From Ktedonobacter robiniae (GTDB taxonomy: Bacteria > Chloroflexota > Ktedonobacteria > Ktedonobacterales > Ktedonobacteraceae), in assembly GCF_016587375.1 (NCBI RefSeq), contig NZ_BNJG01000002.1, positions 2,294,001-2,358,000 on the forward strand: a stretch of DNA of 64,000 bases, read 5' to 3'. Positions within the stretch are counted from its first letter, which is position 1. Each line of letters starts with the position of its first letter. Positions 41,301-47,230 of the stretch are shown piece after piece. The position numbers and the translations under genes were made by a program. The notes below the pieces were generated by a model. It was not told the origin of the DNA, ran no database searches, and saw only the letters and a program-made list of their open reading frames with translations.

Positions 41301-44300
41301 GCACGCCATGAGAGCCTGCGCACTCGCTTCTCCCAGGTGGAGGGCCAACCGGTGCAGGTGATCGATCCGCCAGCTCCCTTCATGCTCCCTCTCGAAGATC
41401 TACGGCAGGTCGAGCCGGAAGCCCGTGAAGCCCTGGTAGCTCAGATATTTGATCGTGAGGCGCTGACGCCTTTTGAACTGGAGCAGGGGCCGCTGCTGCG
41501 CGTTCTGGTGATCCAGCTCACCGAGCAGAGCGCGCTGCTGGTGCTGACGCAGCATCACATCATCTCGGATGCCTGGTCGCACCAGGTCTTTGTGCGCGAA
41601 CTGCTGCAGGCCTATCGCGCCGGCGTGCAGGGACAGCCCCTTGTGTTGCCTCCCCTGTCCATCCAGTACGCCGATTATGCCTTCTGGCAGCGTCAGTGGT
41701 TGCAGGGAGCTCGTGTGCAGCAGCAGTTGGCCTACTGGACAAAGACCTTGCAGGGGCTGACTCCCCTGAACGTGCCGACCGATTTCCCTCGCCCGGCGGT
41801 GCTCAGCGGCCAGGGAGCCCGGGTGCCGCTGCATTTCTCGCCCCAGGTACACGCCCAGGTCGAGACCTTCACGCGTCAGCAGGGAGTCACACTCTTTATG
41901 ACGCTACTGAGTGGGCTGCTGGTGTTGCTCTCGCGTATGAGTGGGCAGGAGGACATCGCGGTGGGGACCCCCATCACCAATCGAGGGTCAGAAGCCATCG
42001 CGGGAGTGCTGGGCTTCTTCCTGAATACCCTGGTGATCCGGGAACAGGTGCGCCCGCAGGCCAGCTTCCAGGAGATCGTTCAGCAGGTGCGTGAGCGGTG
42101 CCTGGAGGCCTATGCGCACCAGGATCTGCCCTTTGAGCACCTGGTCGATGTCCTGCATCCCGAGCGGGATCTCAGTCGCTCGCCCCTCTTCCAGGTCTTG
42201 CTGGTGGTCCAGCACGAAGAGGAGGCACCGCAAACCATTGAAGGGCTGCGGATCGTGCCGCAGGCAGTCGAGACCAAGACGACGAAATTCGATCTGACTC
42301 TCTCTCTGCTGGAGCGCGGGGGGGCACTTGAGGGGTGGATCGAGTACAGCACGGACCTCTTTACTCCGCGTAGCATCCACAGGCTGGCCCAGCGCTGGGA
42401 AGCGGTGTTGGCCCAGGTATTGGCCCAGCCCGGGGTCCCTCTGGGATCACTGCCCCTCTTGAACCTCCAGGAGCAGCAGTTACTGCAACGCTGGAGCCAG
42501 GCAGATGGCGAGGAAGTGCCCTCCATCTGGGAGGATGCCCAGACGCTGGTACATCTCTTTGAGCGGCAGGTGGAGTGCACTCCAAAAGAGCTGGCAGTGG
42601 TACATGGCAACACGCCTATGAGCTATGCGGAACTGGAGGAGCAGGCCAATCAGCTGGCCTGGCTCTTGCGGCAGGAGGGGGTCGGACCCGAGGTTCCGGT
42701 GGGGCTGTTGCTGGAGCGAGGAAGCGCCTTTGTGGTTGGGGTGCTGGCGGTGCTCAAAGCCGGGGGCATGTATGTGCCGCTCGACCCGGCCTACCCGGCC
42801 AGTCGCCTGGCCTTCATGCTGGAGGATGCGGGTGCGCCCCTGGTACTCGCCCAGCAGCGGGTACGTGCTCAGGTACCTGCCGGAAGCGCGCGGGTACTGG
42901 TGCTGGAGGAGCAGGCGGAACGGCTTGCCAGCCAGCCCACGCGGCGCCCAGCCGTTGAAGTGCAGCCCGAGCAGCCAGCGTACCTGATCTATACTTCTGG
43001 CTCCACAGGCCAGCCCAAGGGTGTCAGTATGTCCCACCGCAGTCTGTGTTCGCTCATCCACTGGCAGGTGCGCCATTCAGCTCAGTTGAGGCCAGCGCGC
43101 CCTCAGGAGGGGAGGCGTACCGGTCAGTTTAGCGCGCTGAGCTTTGACGTGGCCTGCCAGGAGCTCTTTGCCACCTGGGCCAGTGGAGGCACCCTGGTCT
43201 TGGTGGAGGAGGAGCAGCGCCTGGAGGGGCAGCAGATGGCTCGCTGGCTGCTGGAGCAGCGCGTCGAGCGGCTGTTCCTGCCGGTGGTGGCCTTGCAGCA
43301 CCTGGCAGAAGCCGTGGCGCAGGGAGCCCCTTTGCCTGAGTACCTGCGCGAAGTGATCACCGCAGGCGAGCAGTTGCAGATTACTGAGGCGGTGCGAGCT
43401 CTGTTCCGCCAACTCCCTCAAGCCAGGTTGGTGAACCAGTATGGGCCAGTGGAGACGCACGTGGTCAGCGCCTGGGTGCTACCAGGGGCGGCGCAGCACT
43501 GGGAGTCCCGTCCACCCATTGGACGAGCCATTGGCCAGGCGCACCTCTATGTCTTGACCGAGACAGGACAACTGGCTCCGGTGGGCACGGTAGGTGAGCT
43601 TTACATCGGAGGAGACGTGTTGGCACGGGGCTACTGGAGACGAGCGGGGCAGACGGCGGAACGCTTTGTACCAGATGGGGTAAGTGGAGCAGTGGGCGGA
43701 CGGCTCTATCGGACGGGGGACCTGGCGCGGTACCGGGTGACAGGGGAGCTGGAATATGTGGGACGAGCCGATGGACAGGTCAAGATCCGAGGGTATCGCA
43801 TCGAGCCAGGAGAGATCGAGGCGGTGTTGGGAGGGCACCCACGGGTGCGGGAGGCTGTGGTGGTGCCCCAGGAGGGCGATGAGGGAGAGCGCTGGCTGGT
43901 GGGATATATGGTGGAGCGGGAGAGCGGAGATCCCCTGGTGATTGAGGACGTGCGGGCCTATCTACGGCAGCGTCTACCTGCCTATATGGTGCCTCAGCAC
44001 CTGCGATTCCTGGAGGTCTTGCCGTTGACACCCAGCGGTAAAGTTGATCGCCGGGCTCTTGCTGCTGTAACTGAAATAGAGGTTACTGAAGGGCATCAGC
44101 TTACCCTGGCACGTACCCCGATTGAAGAGATTCTGCTGGATATCTGGCGTGATGTGCTAAGGCTGCCAAATATTGATACGCAAGCTCACTTCTTTGAGAT
44201 TGGTGGACATTCGCTTCTCGCTACGCAAGTTGTCACACGAATCTCTGCATCTCTGCAACTTGAATTACCGCTGCGTGTGTTATTTGAGACGCCTGTGCTT

Positions 44301-45812
44301 GCTCAACTGGCTGAGCGCATTGAACGCCAGATGCGTGCGCAAGATAATGTGATTTTGCCACCCTTCCTGCCTGCTTCTCGTGAGCAGGATCTACCACTTT
44401 CATTTGCCCAGCAGCGGCTGTGGTTCATAGACCAGCTACATCCAGGTGATCCCACCTATAACCTGCCGCTTGCCATCAATATTCATGGCGTACTCAACAT
44501 CGCGGCCCTTGAGCAGAGCTTGAACGAAGTGATCACAAGACACGAGGTGTTGAGGACGGCGTTCGTGGAGAGAGATGGGCATGCAGTACAATGCATTGTC
44601 CCATGTCAGTTCCAGCTCAAACAGGAAGATCTACGCGCTTTGTCTGCGACAAGCAAGGCAATAGAGGCAAGGAGCCTGGTGCGCATGGAAGCGGAAACAG
44701 CCTTTGATCTACGTCAAGCACCACTGCTGCGTGCCAGGCTCCTCCAGCTAGGCGATAGTGAATATCTCTTGCTGATTACGCTCCACCATATTGTTGCGGA
44801 TGGTTGGTCGTTAGGTATTCTTGTGCGCGAACTTACCACGCTCTATACCGCTTTTGTGCATAACGATCCCTCACCTTTGCCGGAACTAGCGCTTCAATAC
44901 GCTGATTTTGCGGCCTGGCAACGCCAATGGCTGCGGGCGAATGTGTTAGAGTCGCATCTGAACTATTGGACAAAGCAGTTGCTCGGGGCACCCACACTGC
45001 AGCTACCAACAGACAGGCCTCGCCAGCCAACATCTGGCAATGATGGTGCTAGCTACGATTTTTACCTGTCTAACAAGTTATCACATGAGCTCCTTCTTCT
45101 TAGCCGACGTGAGGGCGTCACACTATTTATGACCTTACTAGCGGCTTTCCAGACCTTGCTCTATCGCCATACGCAGCAGGAAGACATTATAGTGGGTACA
45201 GACATTGCCAATCGTACCCATATTGAGACAGAGAAACTCATTGGTTTTTTTGTGAATCTGCTTGCTTTACGCACGAGTTTTCATAATCGCCCAAGTTTTC
45301 AAGAACTCTTGCATCGCGTGCAGAGGACTGTTCTAGATGCCTATACTCACCAGGATGCTCCTTTTGAGTACCTGGTTGATGCCCTGGAACCAGGAGCGTC
45401 TCTCCAGCATATGCCCTTAGTCCAGGTGCTCTTCGTTCTACAAAACACTCCGACATTCAATGTTGAACTGCCTGGACTCACTTTCAGCTCCTTTGAGGCT
45501 TCTGGCTCGACTCCCGCCAAATTCGACCTGGCTGTATTTATGCATGAGAGTTCTACTGGACTCCAGGGAACAGTTGTTTTCCGCAAAGATCTCTTTGACG
45601 AGGGCACTATTGCTACCTGGATGCAGCGCTTTGAGGTACTTTTGCAGAGCATTGTGCGCCAGATCGACACGCCTGTCCATGCACTAGAGATGCATACAGA
45701 GGCAGAGCAGTCACAGAAAATAAGCAAGAAGATTGAGCGGAAACGTGGTATACGCTCTGCCAAAAGGGAACTGCTTAATATACCAGACCCAGATGACAAG
45801 CAAGAACCATGA
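25014..45812 (+). CDS. NRPS, six modules: interface-A(Asp)-PCP-[C-A-PCP]x5-C
   Basis: 6932 aa. Approximate order: C-like interface domain 1-450 (LPALCAD near 139 instead of HHxxxDG); A1 460-975, pocket D-L-T-K-V-G-H-I-G, Asp-type; C2 1075-1520; A2 1540-2040, D-I-L-Q-L-G-L-I-W, Gly-type; C3 2125-2570; A3 2590-3110, D-I-W-E-V-T-A-D-D, not assigned; C4 3205-3660; A4 3690-4190, D-V-Q-F-I-A-Q-V-V, Pro-like; C5/A5 4285-5270 and C6/A6 5365-6350 repeat modules 3 and 4 with the same pockets; C7 6445-6890. Each A is followed by a PCP (Ser near 1026, 2080, 3157, 4239, 5318, 6400). C3-C6 have HHxxxDA in place of DG. There is no epimerase and no thioesterase. The protein ends in a basic tail (6898-6932). 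The ATG at 25014 follows an AGGGGAAGG ribosome site by about 4 nt; an ATG at 25010 is out of frame. Confidence 0.96.
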   Translation: MQETGLRGSRLSIQQTHIWELQQNAQTYWTQCVVSLDGPIQSELLRLACEDVIARHEILRTGFRRLPGMDAPIQVVNATAELVFVENGLQHLDISSQQRAIEEMLVAHRTGQADLSHGPVVYVSLLTCAAQQAMLVLSLPALCADTSTLERFLAELALTYTARTQNEQPALDDEILQYADVSAWQNGILEEEDAHLRQSLWAQTDLTRLLSLRLPFDHMSPSVVQQDSTAFLPQRLAIQIPQTLAPALLKYAQQVEISPQVLLLASWQILLWRLTGEEDLPLGVTCDGRHYEDLVDALGLYARVIPLSSHLNEEHTFAQLLPQLQGELDLARDGQTYFSWDYIRQKQKIEPGSDFFPLSFEFVDGITAIVGDVRFTLQRYFSCIERFVLKLAVQQVADTLSLELHYDATRMHVEQVQRVAETFLVLLQAALERPYTAISRLPLIKQEEQERLLQVFSGPRRDFSTQTLQQLFELQVEQNPGALAVICGDQRLTYEQLNLQANRLAFWLQRHGVGRNVLVCLCLERSVDMLVGMLAILKAGGAYVPLDHDLPGSRLAYQFEDTQAPVLLTQEHLLARLPIFAGEVICLDRDAAMWADEEQTNPVPTVNADDLAYIIYTSGSTGTPKGVQIRQRGVVNYTCDMCGRIAPTHGQQFATVSTLAADLGNTVIFSALASGGCLHILTYETLTSGEAFAGYLETHPIDVLKIVPSHLQALLASSSERDIFPRRHLVLGGETFTYALLQTIRQRGARCSIINHYGPTETTIGALVNELGTFLEGEGLLSVYDEQAAIPIGSPISNMQVAIVDKYQQIVPVGVVGEVLISGAGLAAGYLHQPDLSRERFQPHPFWQDVQAYRTGDLARYRPDNKVEFLGRADRQVKLRGYRIELGEIEVALRRHPLIHEAVVVLREDELAEKRLIAYITIIASGVGETNDSLATDDVRSFLQKTLPEYMLPAAVMQVALLPLTTNGKIDYQALPAPEQGTNNNRTPYVAPRNPIEEILVAIWQDVLQLAQVGVFDNFFVLGGHSLLVTQVISKLKTTLQVNLPIVSLFESATIASLAERVEAELNNDLRQHISPLTPVPHDQGLPLSFSQQRLWFLYQMDPLSSAYNVPFALHINGPFSTEALEYSLGEIVRRHEILRTTFTVEDEQPLQHIHPWYAYKLEYKSLQLLPPQQRVTEAQGLMREEAQRPFDLSQGPLLRTLLLHLAEDEYILLLTMHHIVSDGWSNGILLQELRTFYAAYGNETSAQLAALPLQYADYATWQRQWFQGEVMERQLSYWSYQLAGLSPLALPTDYPRPALQSFHGAELSIRLEDELVEKIKLVSQSEGTTLFMTLLTAFQALLARYSGQNDIAVGTPIANRHHAGVENLIGPFINTLILRTDLSDNPTLRELLQRVRKVSLEAYAHQDMPFEKLVEELQPERDLSRSPLFQVMFILQNMPMPEVSLKGVLLEPYDRENTTSKFDLTLTLIENQQGLQCVAEYNTDLFTKASIQRLLGHWQRLLIALVEQPDQPFRSLSLLEEAQAQQLLRDWNATTLSLEGIALVPQRIVQQARQTPLRLALTDGQRQLTYEQLDRCSGWVAAQLRAAGVRVGDRVGICLPRSVDLVVGLLAILRLGAAYVPLDPDYPRERLEYMVRQSGARVVLSSSEPGLPTAWGPEVMIVSLERGELAAEHIGALDATFEEINAESVAYVIYTSGSTGQPKGVAISHGALRNSLASLQHRLDLGEQDRMLAVTSISFDIAGLELLQPLTCGAQVWIASRGEASESEALQQVLQRSEATVMQATPATWRLLVEAGWLGREGMMILCGGEALPRELARALKGKGLAIWNLYGPTETTIWSTCERIEGEEEWIRIGTPIGNTQVYVLDEAGRPVPQGVIGELYIGGASVGQGYWGDARQTAERFVPDPFGGEAGKRLYRTGDEVRWADNGRLEYVGRKDQQVKVRGYRIELGEIEGVLEEQEEVEGGVVVVQEGELVGYVVGRGGQRIEEQELRRRLRERVPAYMVPQRIGVIPAFPLTPNGKVDRRTLATLKPATPATAALDSLAQTPIEEVLATLWASVLHLPAVGRDDNFFDLGGHSLLATQLMGRVRATFPVDLPLRTLFAAPTLASFARQVEQALGTSSSGAQDLPLVARARPEHLPLSSSQQRLWFLEHLEPGSPAYHVPAATRLRGPLQVGALWESLLGLVERHESLRTTFYQQDGVPYQRIHASLPPQWEQDDLSALPEAEREEQVARRVQSAWQQPFSLEEGPLLRVLLLRVADEEHILVITLHHLVTDAWSNTVLLRELTQAYVALLQGEQQQAPALPLQYADYALWQQEWLQSAGMQAHLAYWKAQLANLAPLQLPTDQPRPAVLGNQGAQSHWLLPESLVARVRQVSREEGVTLFMSLLATLQVGLAKLSGQEDIAVGTLIANRSQAACESLIGFFVNALVLRTDLSGDPSWREVLARVREVSLGAYAHQEVPFEKLVEELQPERDLSRSPLFQVLLVLQNTPPAEQLATELSVEVLPTEHETSLHDLMLMLNPQEEGILCVVRYNTHLFTEETIKRLLQRWQALLEALVSQVEQSALRVSAFLTPAEWQEQTGWNETEREYAVEASFVQHWREQVQRRGEVLAAVCGEERVSYGELDRRVQRLAWQLREQEAEAERVVGVRLERSLDWLVSVLAILQVGAAYLPLEPGLPLERVRGMLQQARPVVLLTTSAAGEELLEVLAADMTLLYVDALPTTEVEVLDTYHVEAYCPEQLAYVLYTSGSTGVPKGAMISQRGMLNHLFAKIEALELSEQDRLGQTAAQSFDISIWQLLTALLVGGQVVLLSEEQRRDPQQFCALVRQERLSIVEVVPSFLRALLEQEEETSWTESLRWLVVTGEALPVELARQWSARYPQVPLLNAYGPTECSDDVTHHVVGKAEVYARAIDITSIPIGRALSNTQIYVLDYWGMPAPVGVTGELYVGGVGVGRGYIGEAGRTAESFVPDPFSQEGGARLYRTGDLARYLADGSIEFLGRADSQVKVRGYRIELGEIEAVLSQQEGIAQAVVQVIGEPERSQLVAWVEASPAYVHSHSQEQIQHALRQILPEYMVPTRIFWQERLPLTANGKIDRRGLQQQLPEEETWEETAEGGAPRTPEEVLLLELWQQVLGRQHLGRQSHFFAQGGHSLLVVRLRAALITLTNIDIPLRLLFEHPTIAQQAALLTRLRQSSPVSEEEEEPLLQPISRAQALPLSFSQQRLWFLQQLEPANTAYNMPLALRIEGPLNIEVLQESFQQLIARHESLRTRFSQVEGQPVQVIDPPAPFMLPLEDLRQVEPEAREALVAQIFDREALTPFELEQGPLLRVLVIQLTEQSALLVLTQHHIISDAWSHQVFVRELLQAYRAGVQGQPLVLPPLSIQYADYAFWQRQWLQGARVQQQLAYWTKTLQGLTPLNVPTDFPRPAVLSGQGARVPLHFSPQVHAQVETFTRQQGVTLFMTLLSGLLVLLSRMSGQEDIAVGTPITNRGSEAIAGVLGFFLNTLVIREQVRPQASFQEIVQQVRERCLEAYAHQDLPFEHLVDVLHPVRDLSRSPLFQVLLVVQHEEEAPQTIEGLRIVPQAVETKTTKFDLTLSLLERGGALEGWIEYSTDLFTPRSIHRLAQRWEAVLAQVLAQPEVPLSALSLLSPQEQQYLQRWSQAEREASVASAELEALTLVHLFEQQVERTPKELAVVHDNEHMSYEELEQQANQLAWLLRQEGVGPEVPVGLLLERGSAFVVGVLAVLKAGGMYVPLDPAYPASRLAFMLEDAGVPLVLAQERVRAQVPAGSARVLVLEEQAERLASQPTQRPAVEVQPEQPAYLIYTSGSTGQPKGISMPHRSLCSLIHWQQHHSALLAPERSQEGRRTGQFSALSFDVACQELFATWASGGTLVLVEEEQRLEGQQMARWLLEQRVERLFLPVVALQHLAEAVMQGASLPESLREVITAGEQLQITEAVRALFRQLPQARLVNQYGPVETHVVSAWVLPGEAQYWESRPPIGRAIGQAHLYVLTEETGQLAPVGTVGELYIGGEVLARGYWGRAGQTAERFVPDGVSGAVGGRLYRTGDLARYRVTGELEYVGRADGQVKIRGYRIELGEIEAALGAHSQVQEAVVVLQEGDEGERWLVGYVVARESGDPLVIEDVRSYLRERLPAYMVPQHVRLLEALPLTPSGKVDRRALATLEPPTLVTVAFDSSTQTPIEEMLATLWSSVLRLPRVERDDNFFDLGGHSLLATQLMGRVRATFPVDLPLRTLFAAPTLASFARQVEQALGTSSSGAQDLPLVARARPEHLPLSSSQQRLWFLEHLEPGSPAYHVPAATRLRGPLQVGALWESLLGLVERHESLRTTIYQQEGVPYQRIHASLPPQWEQDDLSALPEAEREEQVARRVQSAWQQPFSLEEGPLLRVLLLRVADEEHILVITLHHLVTDAWSNTVLLRELTQAYVALLQGEQQQAPALPLQYADYALWQQEWLQSAGMQAHLAYWKAQLANLAPLQLPTDHPRPAVLGNQGAQSHWLLPESLVARVRQVSREEGVTLFMSLLATLQVGLAKLSGQEDIAVGTLIANRSQAACESLIGFFVNALVLRTDLSGDPNWREVLARVREVSLGAYAHQELPFEKLVEELQPERDLSRSPLFQVLLVLQNTPPVEQLATELSVEVLPTEHETSLHDLMLMLNPQEEGILCVARYNTHLFTEETIKRLLQRWQALLEALVSQVEQSALRVSAFLTPAEWQEQARWNETQREYALEASFAQHWREQVQQRGEVLAAVCGEERVSYGELDRRVQRLAWQLCQQGAGAERVVGVRLERSLDWLVSVLAILQVGAAYLPLEPGLPLERVRGMLQQARPVVLLTTSAAGEELLEVLAADMTLLYVDALPTTEVEVLDTYHEEGYSPEQLAYVLYTSGSTGVPKGAMISQRGMLNHLFAKIEALKLSAQDRLGQTAAQSFDISIWQLLTALLVGGQVVLLSEEQRRDPQQFCALVRQERLSIVEVVPSFLRALLEQEEETSWTESLRWLVVTGEALPVELARQWSARYPQVPLLNAYGPTECSDDVTHQIVTAELLQPGTADSVPIGSALPNTRLYVLDRWGMPVPVGVTGELYAGGAGVGRGYLADAARTAESFVPDPFSLKAGARLYRTGDLARYLADGSIEFLGRADSQVKVRGYRIELGEIEAILGQHSRVEACVVIAVARDAGEKQLLAYVVERQPAMKEQEQKFVEELRTYLQGKLPGYMVPGRFVALQTLPLTANGKINRRALQQQLPEEEAWEETAEGGAPRTPEEALLLELWQQVLGRQHLGRQSHFFAQGGHSLLVVRLRAALAGLTHVDISLRLLFEHPTIAQQAALLTRLRQSSPVSEEEEEPLLQPISRAQALPLSFSQQRLWFLQQLEPANTAYNMPLALRIEGPLNIEVLQESFQQLIARHESLRTRFSQVEGQPVQVIDPPAPFMLPLEDLRQVEPEAREALVAQIFDREALTPFELEQGPLLRVLVIQLTEQSALLVLTQHHIISDAWSHQVFVRELLQAYRAGVQGQPLVLPPLSIQYADYAFWQRQWLQGARVQQQLAYWTKTLQGLTPLNVPTDFPRPAVLSGQGARVPLHFSPQVHAQVETFTRQQGVTLFMTLLSGLLVLLSRMSGQEDIAVGTPITNRGSEAIAGVLGFFLNTLVIREQVRPQASFQEIVQQVRERCLEAYAHQDLPFEHLVDVLHPERDLSRSPLFQVLLVVQHEEEAPQTIEGLRIVPQAVETKTTKFDLTLSLLERGGALEGWIEYSTDLFTPRSIHRLAQRWEAVLAQVLAQPGVPLGSLPLLNLQEQQLLQRWSQADGEEVPSIWEDAQTLVHLFERQVECTPKELAVVHGNTPMSYAELEEQANQLAWLLRQEGVGPEVPVGLLLERGSAFVVGVLAVLKAGGMYVPLDPAYPASRLAFMLEDAGAPLVLAQQRVRAQVPAGSARVLVLEEQAERLASQPTRRPAVEVQPEQPAYLIYTSGSTGQPKGVSMSHRSLCSLIHWQVRHSAQLRPARPQEGRRTGQFSALSFDVACQELFATWASGGTLVLVEEEQRLEGQQMARWLLEQRVERLFLPVVALQHLAEAVAQGAPLPEYLREVITAGEQLQITEAVRALFRQLPQARLVNQYGPVETHVVSAWVLPGAAQHWESRPPIGRAIGQAHLYVLTETGQLAPVGTVGELYIGGDVLARGYWRRAGQTAERFVPDGVSGAVGGRLYRTGDLARYRVTGELEYVGRADGQVKIRGYRIEPGEIEAVLGGHPRVREAVVVPQEGDEGERWLVGYMVERESGDPLVIEDVRAYLRQRLPAYMVPQHLRFLEVLPLTPSGKVDRRALAAVTEIEVTEGHQLTLARTPIEEILLDIWRDVLRLPNIDTQAHFFEIGGHSLLATQVVTRISASLQLELPLRVLFETPVLAQLAERIERQMRAQDNVILPPFLPASREQDLPLSFAQQRLWFIDQLHPGDPTYNLPLAINIHGVLNIAALEQSLNEVITRHEVLRTAFVERDGHAVQCIVPCQFQLKQEDLRALSATSKAIEARSLVRMEAETAFDLRQAPLLRARLLQLGDSEYLLLITLHHIVADGWSLGILVRELTTLYTAFVHNDPSPLPELALQYADFAAWQRQWLRANVLESHLNYWTKQLLGAPTLQLPTDRPRQPTSGNDGASYDFYLSNKLSHELLLLSRREGVTLFMTLLAAFQTLLYRHTQQEDIIVGTDIANRTHIETEKLIGFFVNLLALRTSFHNRPSFQELLHRVQRTVLDAYTHQDAPFEYLVDALEPGASLQHMPLVQVLFVLQNTPTFNVELPGLTFSSFEASGSTPAKFDLAVFMHESSTGLQGTVVFRKDLFDEGTIATWMQRFEVLLQSIVRQIDTPVHALEMHTEAEQSQKISKKIERKRGIRSAKRELLNIPDPDDKQEP
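31123..37602 (+). repeat. Tandem bimodule repeat, copy 1 (PCP-C-A-PCP-C-A)
   Basis: This segment and 37603-44065 are in-frame tandem copies with a constant offset of 6480 bases (locally 6483-6486). Long stretches are base-identical or nearly so, for example 31321-31590 with 37801-38070, and 34600-35250 with 41086-41736. Divergence is concentrated in the C-terminal third of the first A domain (33720-34370). Confidence 0.95.
37603..44065 (+). repeat. Tandem bimodule repeat, copy 2
   Basis: Second copy of the 6.48-kb unit. Similarity stops at about 44065, just after the A10 motif (PLTPSGKVDRRAL), where the last PCP and terminal C domain, of a different type and lower GC, begin. Confidence 0.95.
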
Positions 45813-45900
45813 TGCAGGGAAAAGACTTAAGCCCACTTTATGCTTCTGTATATGATGAATACCTGTAAAACAGTTCGAGATAAAGGAGGAAAACAAGGAG

Positions 45901-47230
45901 ATGCGAGCAGCAGGTCTCAAAGGATCACGTCTTTCACTTCAGCAAGCGCGCTTGTGGTCTTTGCAAGCAGAACCACAAACATATCGCGTCCAGTGCTCCG
46001 TCCTGCTGAAGGGAGCTTGCGATTCATCATTACTCAAGCAGGCGCTTCAGCGGCTTGTAGAGCAGCATGAAATTTTGCATACCGTGTTTCAGCGTTTGCC
46101 AGAAATCGATCTGCCTGTCCAGGTGATTGCAGAACAAGCGCTATTTACCTATGAAGAACAGTCATTAGAGAGCGTCGATTCAGTCCAACAACAAGAAATC
46201 ATCTCTCGCATCTCGATTGAAGAACAGGCCTATACTTTCGACCTGACTCAGGGGCCTCTTTTACGTGTTTATTTGTTACACTTGCATGTTCATGAACATA
46301 TCTTGCTCGTTTCTCTGCCCGCTCTCTGCGCGGATGTTGCTACATTACGTATTTTGATTGATCAGCTCTCTCAAAACTATGCAGCCTTGCTCCAGCGACA
46401 AGAAATCACTGAGGATCCTTTACAGTATGCAGATGCAGCAGCCTGGCAACAAGAACTATTACAAGATGAGGATGCGCAAGAAAACATAGCCTTTTGGAGG
46501 CGTGAACACCTGCATCCAGCCAATTTATCGGTTCCATTTGTACGCCATGGACATTTTGACCCACAGGGCATTGGCGAAAAATTTGCGCCTCAAGAGGTCA
46601 CGATAGACCTGGGAGATGAGCTGATCAACCGTCTGCATGAACTGGCGCACCTCCACCAGGTATCGTGCCGAGAAGTCTTGTTGCTGTGCTGGCAGATTCT
46701 CCTTTCACGCTTCTGCGCTGGCTCACCAATTGTGATGGGTTATCTCTGTGATGGACGCTATTTCGACGATCTGGACCAGGCTTTGGGCCTGTATAGCCGT
46801 GTCGTTCCCCTGCCTGATATTGCCCCAATGGATCAGACTTTTGCGCAACTTTTACACCAGGTCAGAACCGATGTCGCAGCTGCGTTGGAAAACCAGTATT
46901 ACTTTAGCTGGCTACCATCCGGAGAGCGCCCGGCTATGCCTTTCCTGCCTTTGAGCTTTGCCTATGAAGAATGGCCTCAATCGTGGGAGGCGGGTTCACT
47001 CCATTGGAGTATTATGCGCCAGTGGAGTTGTCTGGAACGCTTCCTGCTGCACCTGGCTGTTGATCAAATGGGACAGCAGTTGCGCGTACATCTCGCTTAT
47101 GATCCATGCATGTTCTCCCAGGAGCAGATCGTGAGCCTAAGCCACGGGTTACTCTGCCTCTTACAAGCCATAGTTACCCAGCCTCAACAGCGCGTTGCAT
47201 ATTTGCCTGTTATGAGCGAAGCAAAGCAGC
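45901..47230 (+). other. Interface-type C-like domain 2 (N-terminal, HHxxxDG absent)
   Basis: Starts GLKGSRLSLQQ and reads LPALCAD near 46315, again without either catalytic histidine, and runs into an Asp-type A domain. It is closely similar to the domains at 25014 and 56988. Confidence 0.8.

Noticed and set aside
31123..44065. Repeat region as a mobile element or CRISPR-like array
   Set aside because: The repeats are in-frame NRPS modules with intact domain motifs, with no transposase, terminal repeats or short regular spacers.
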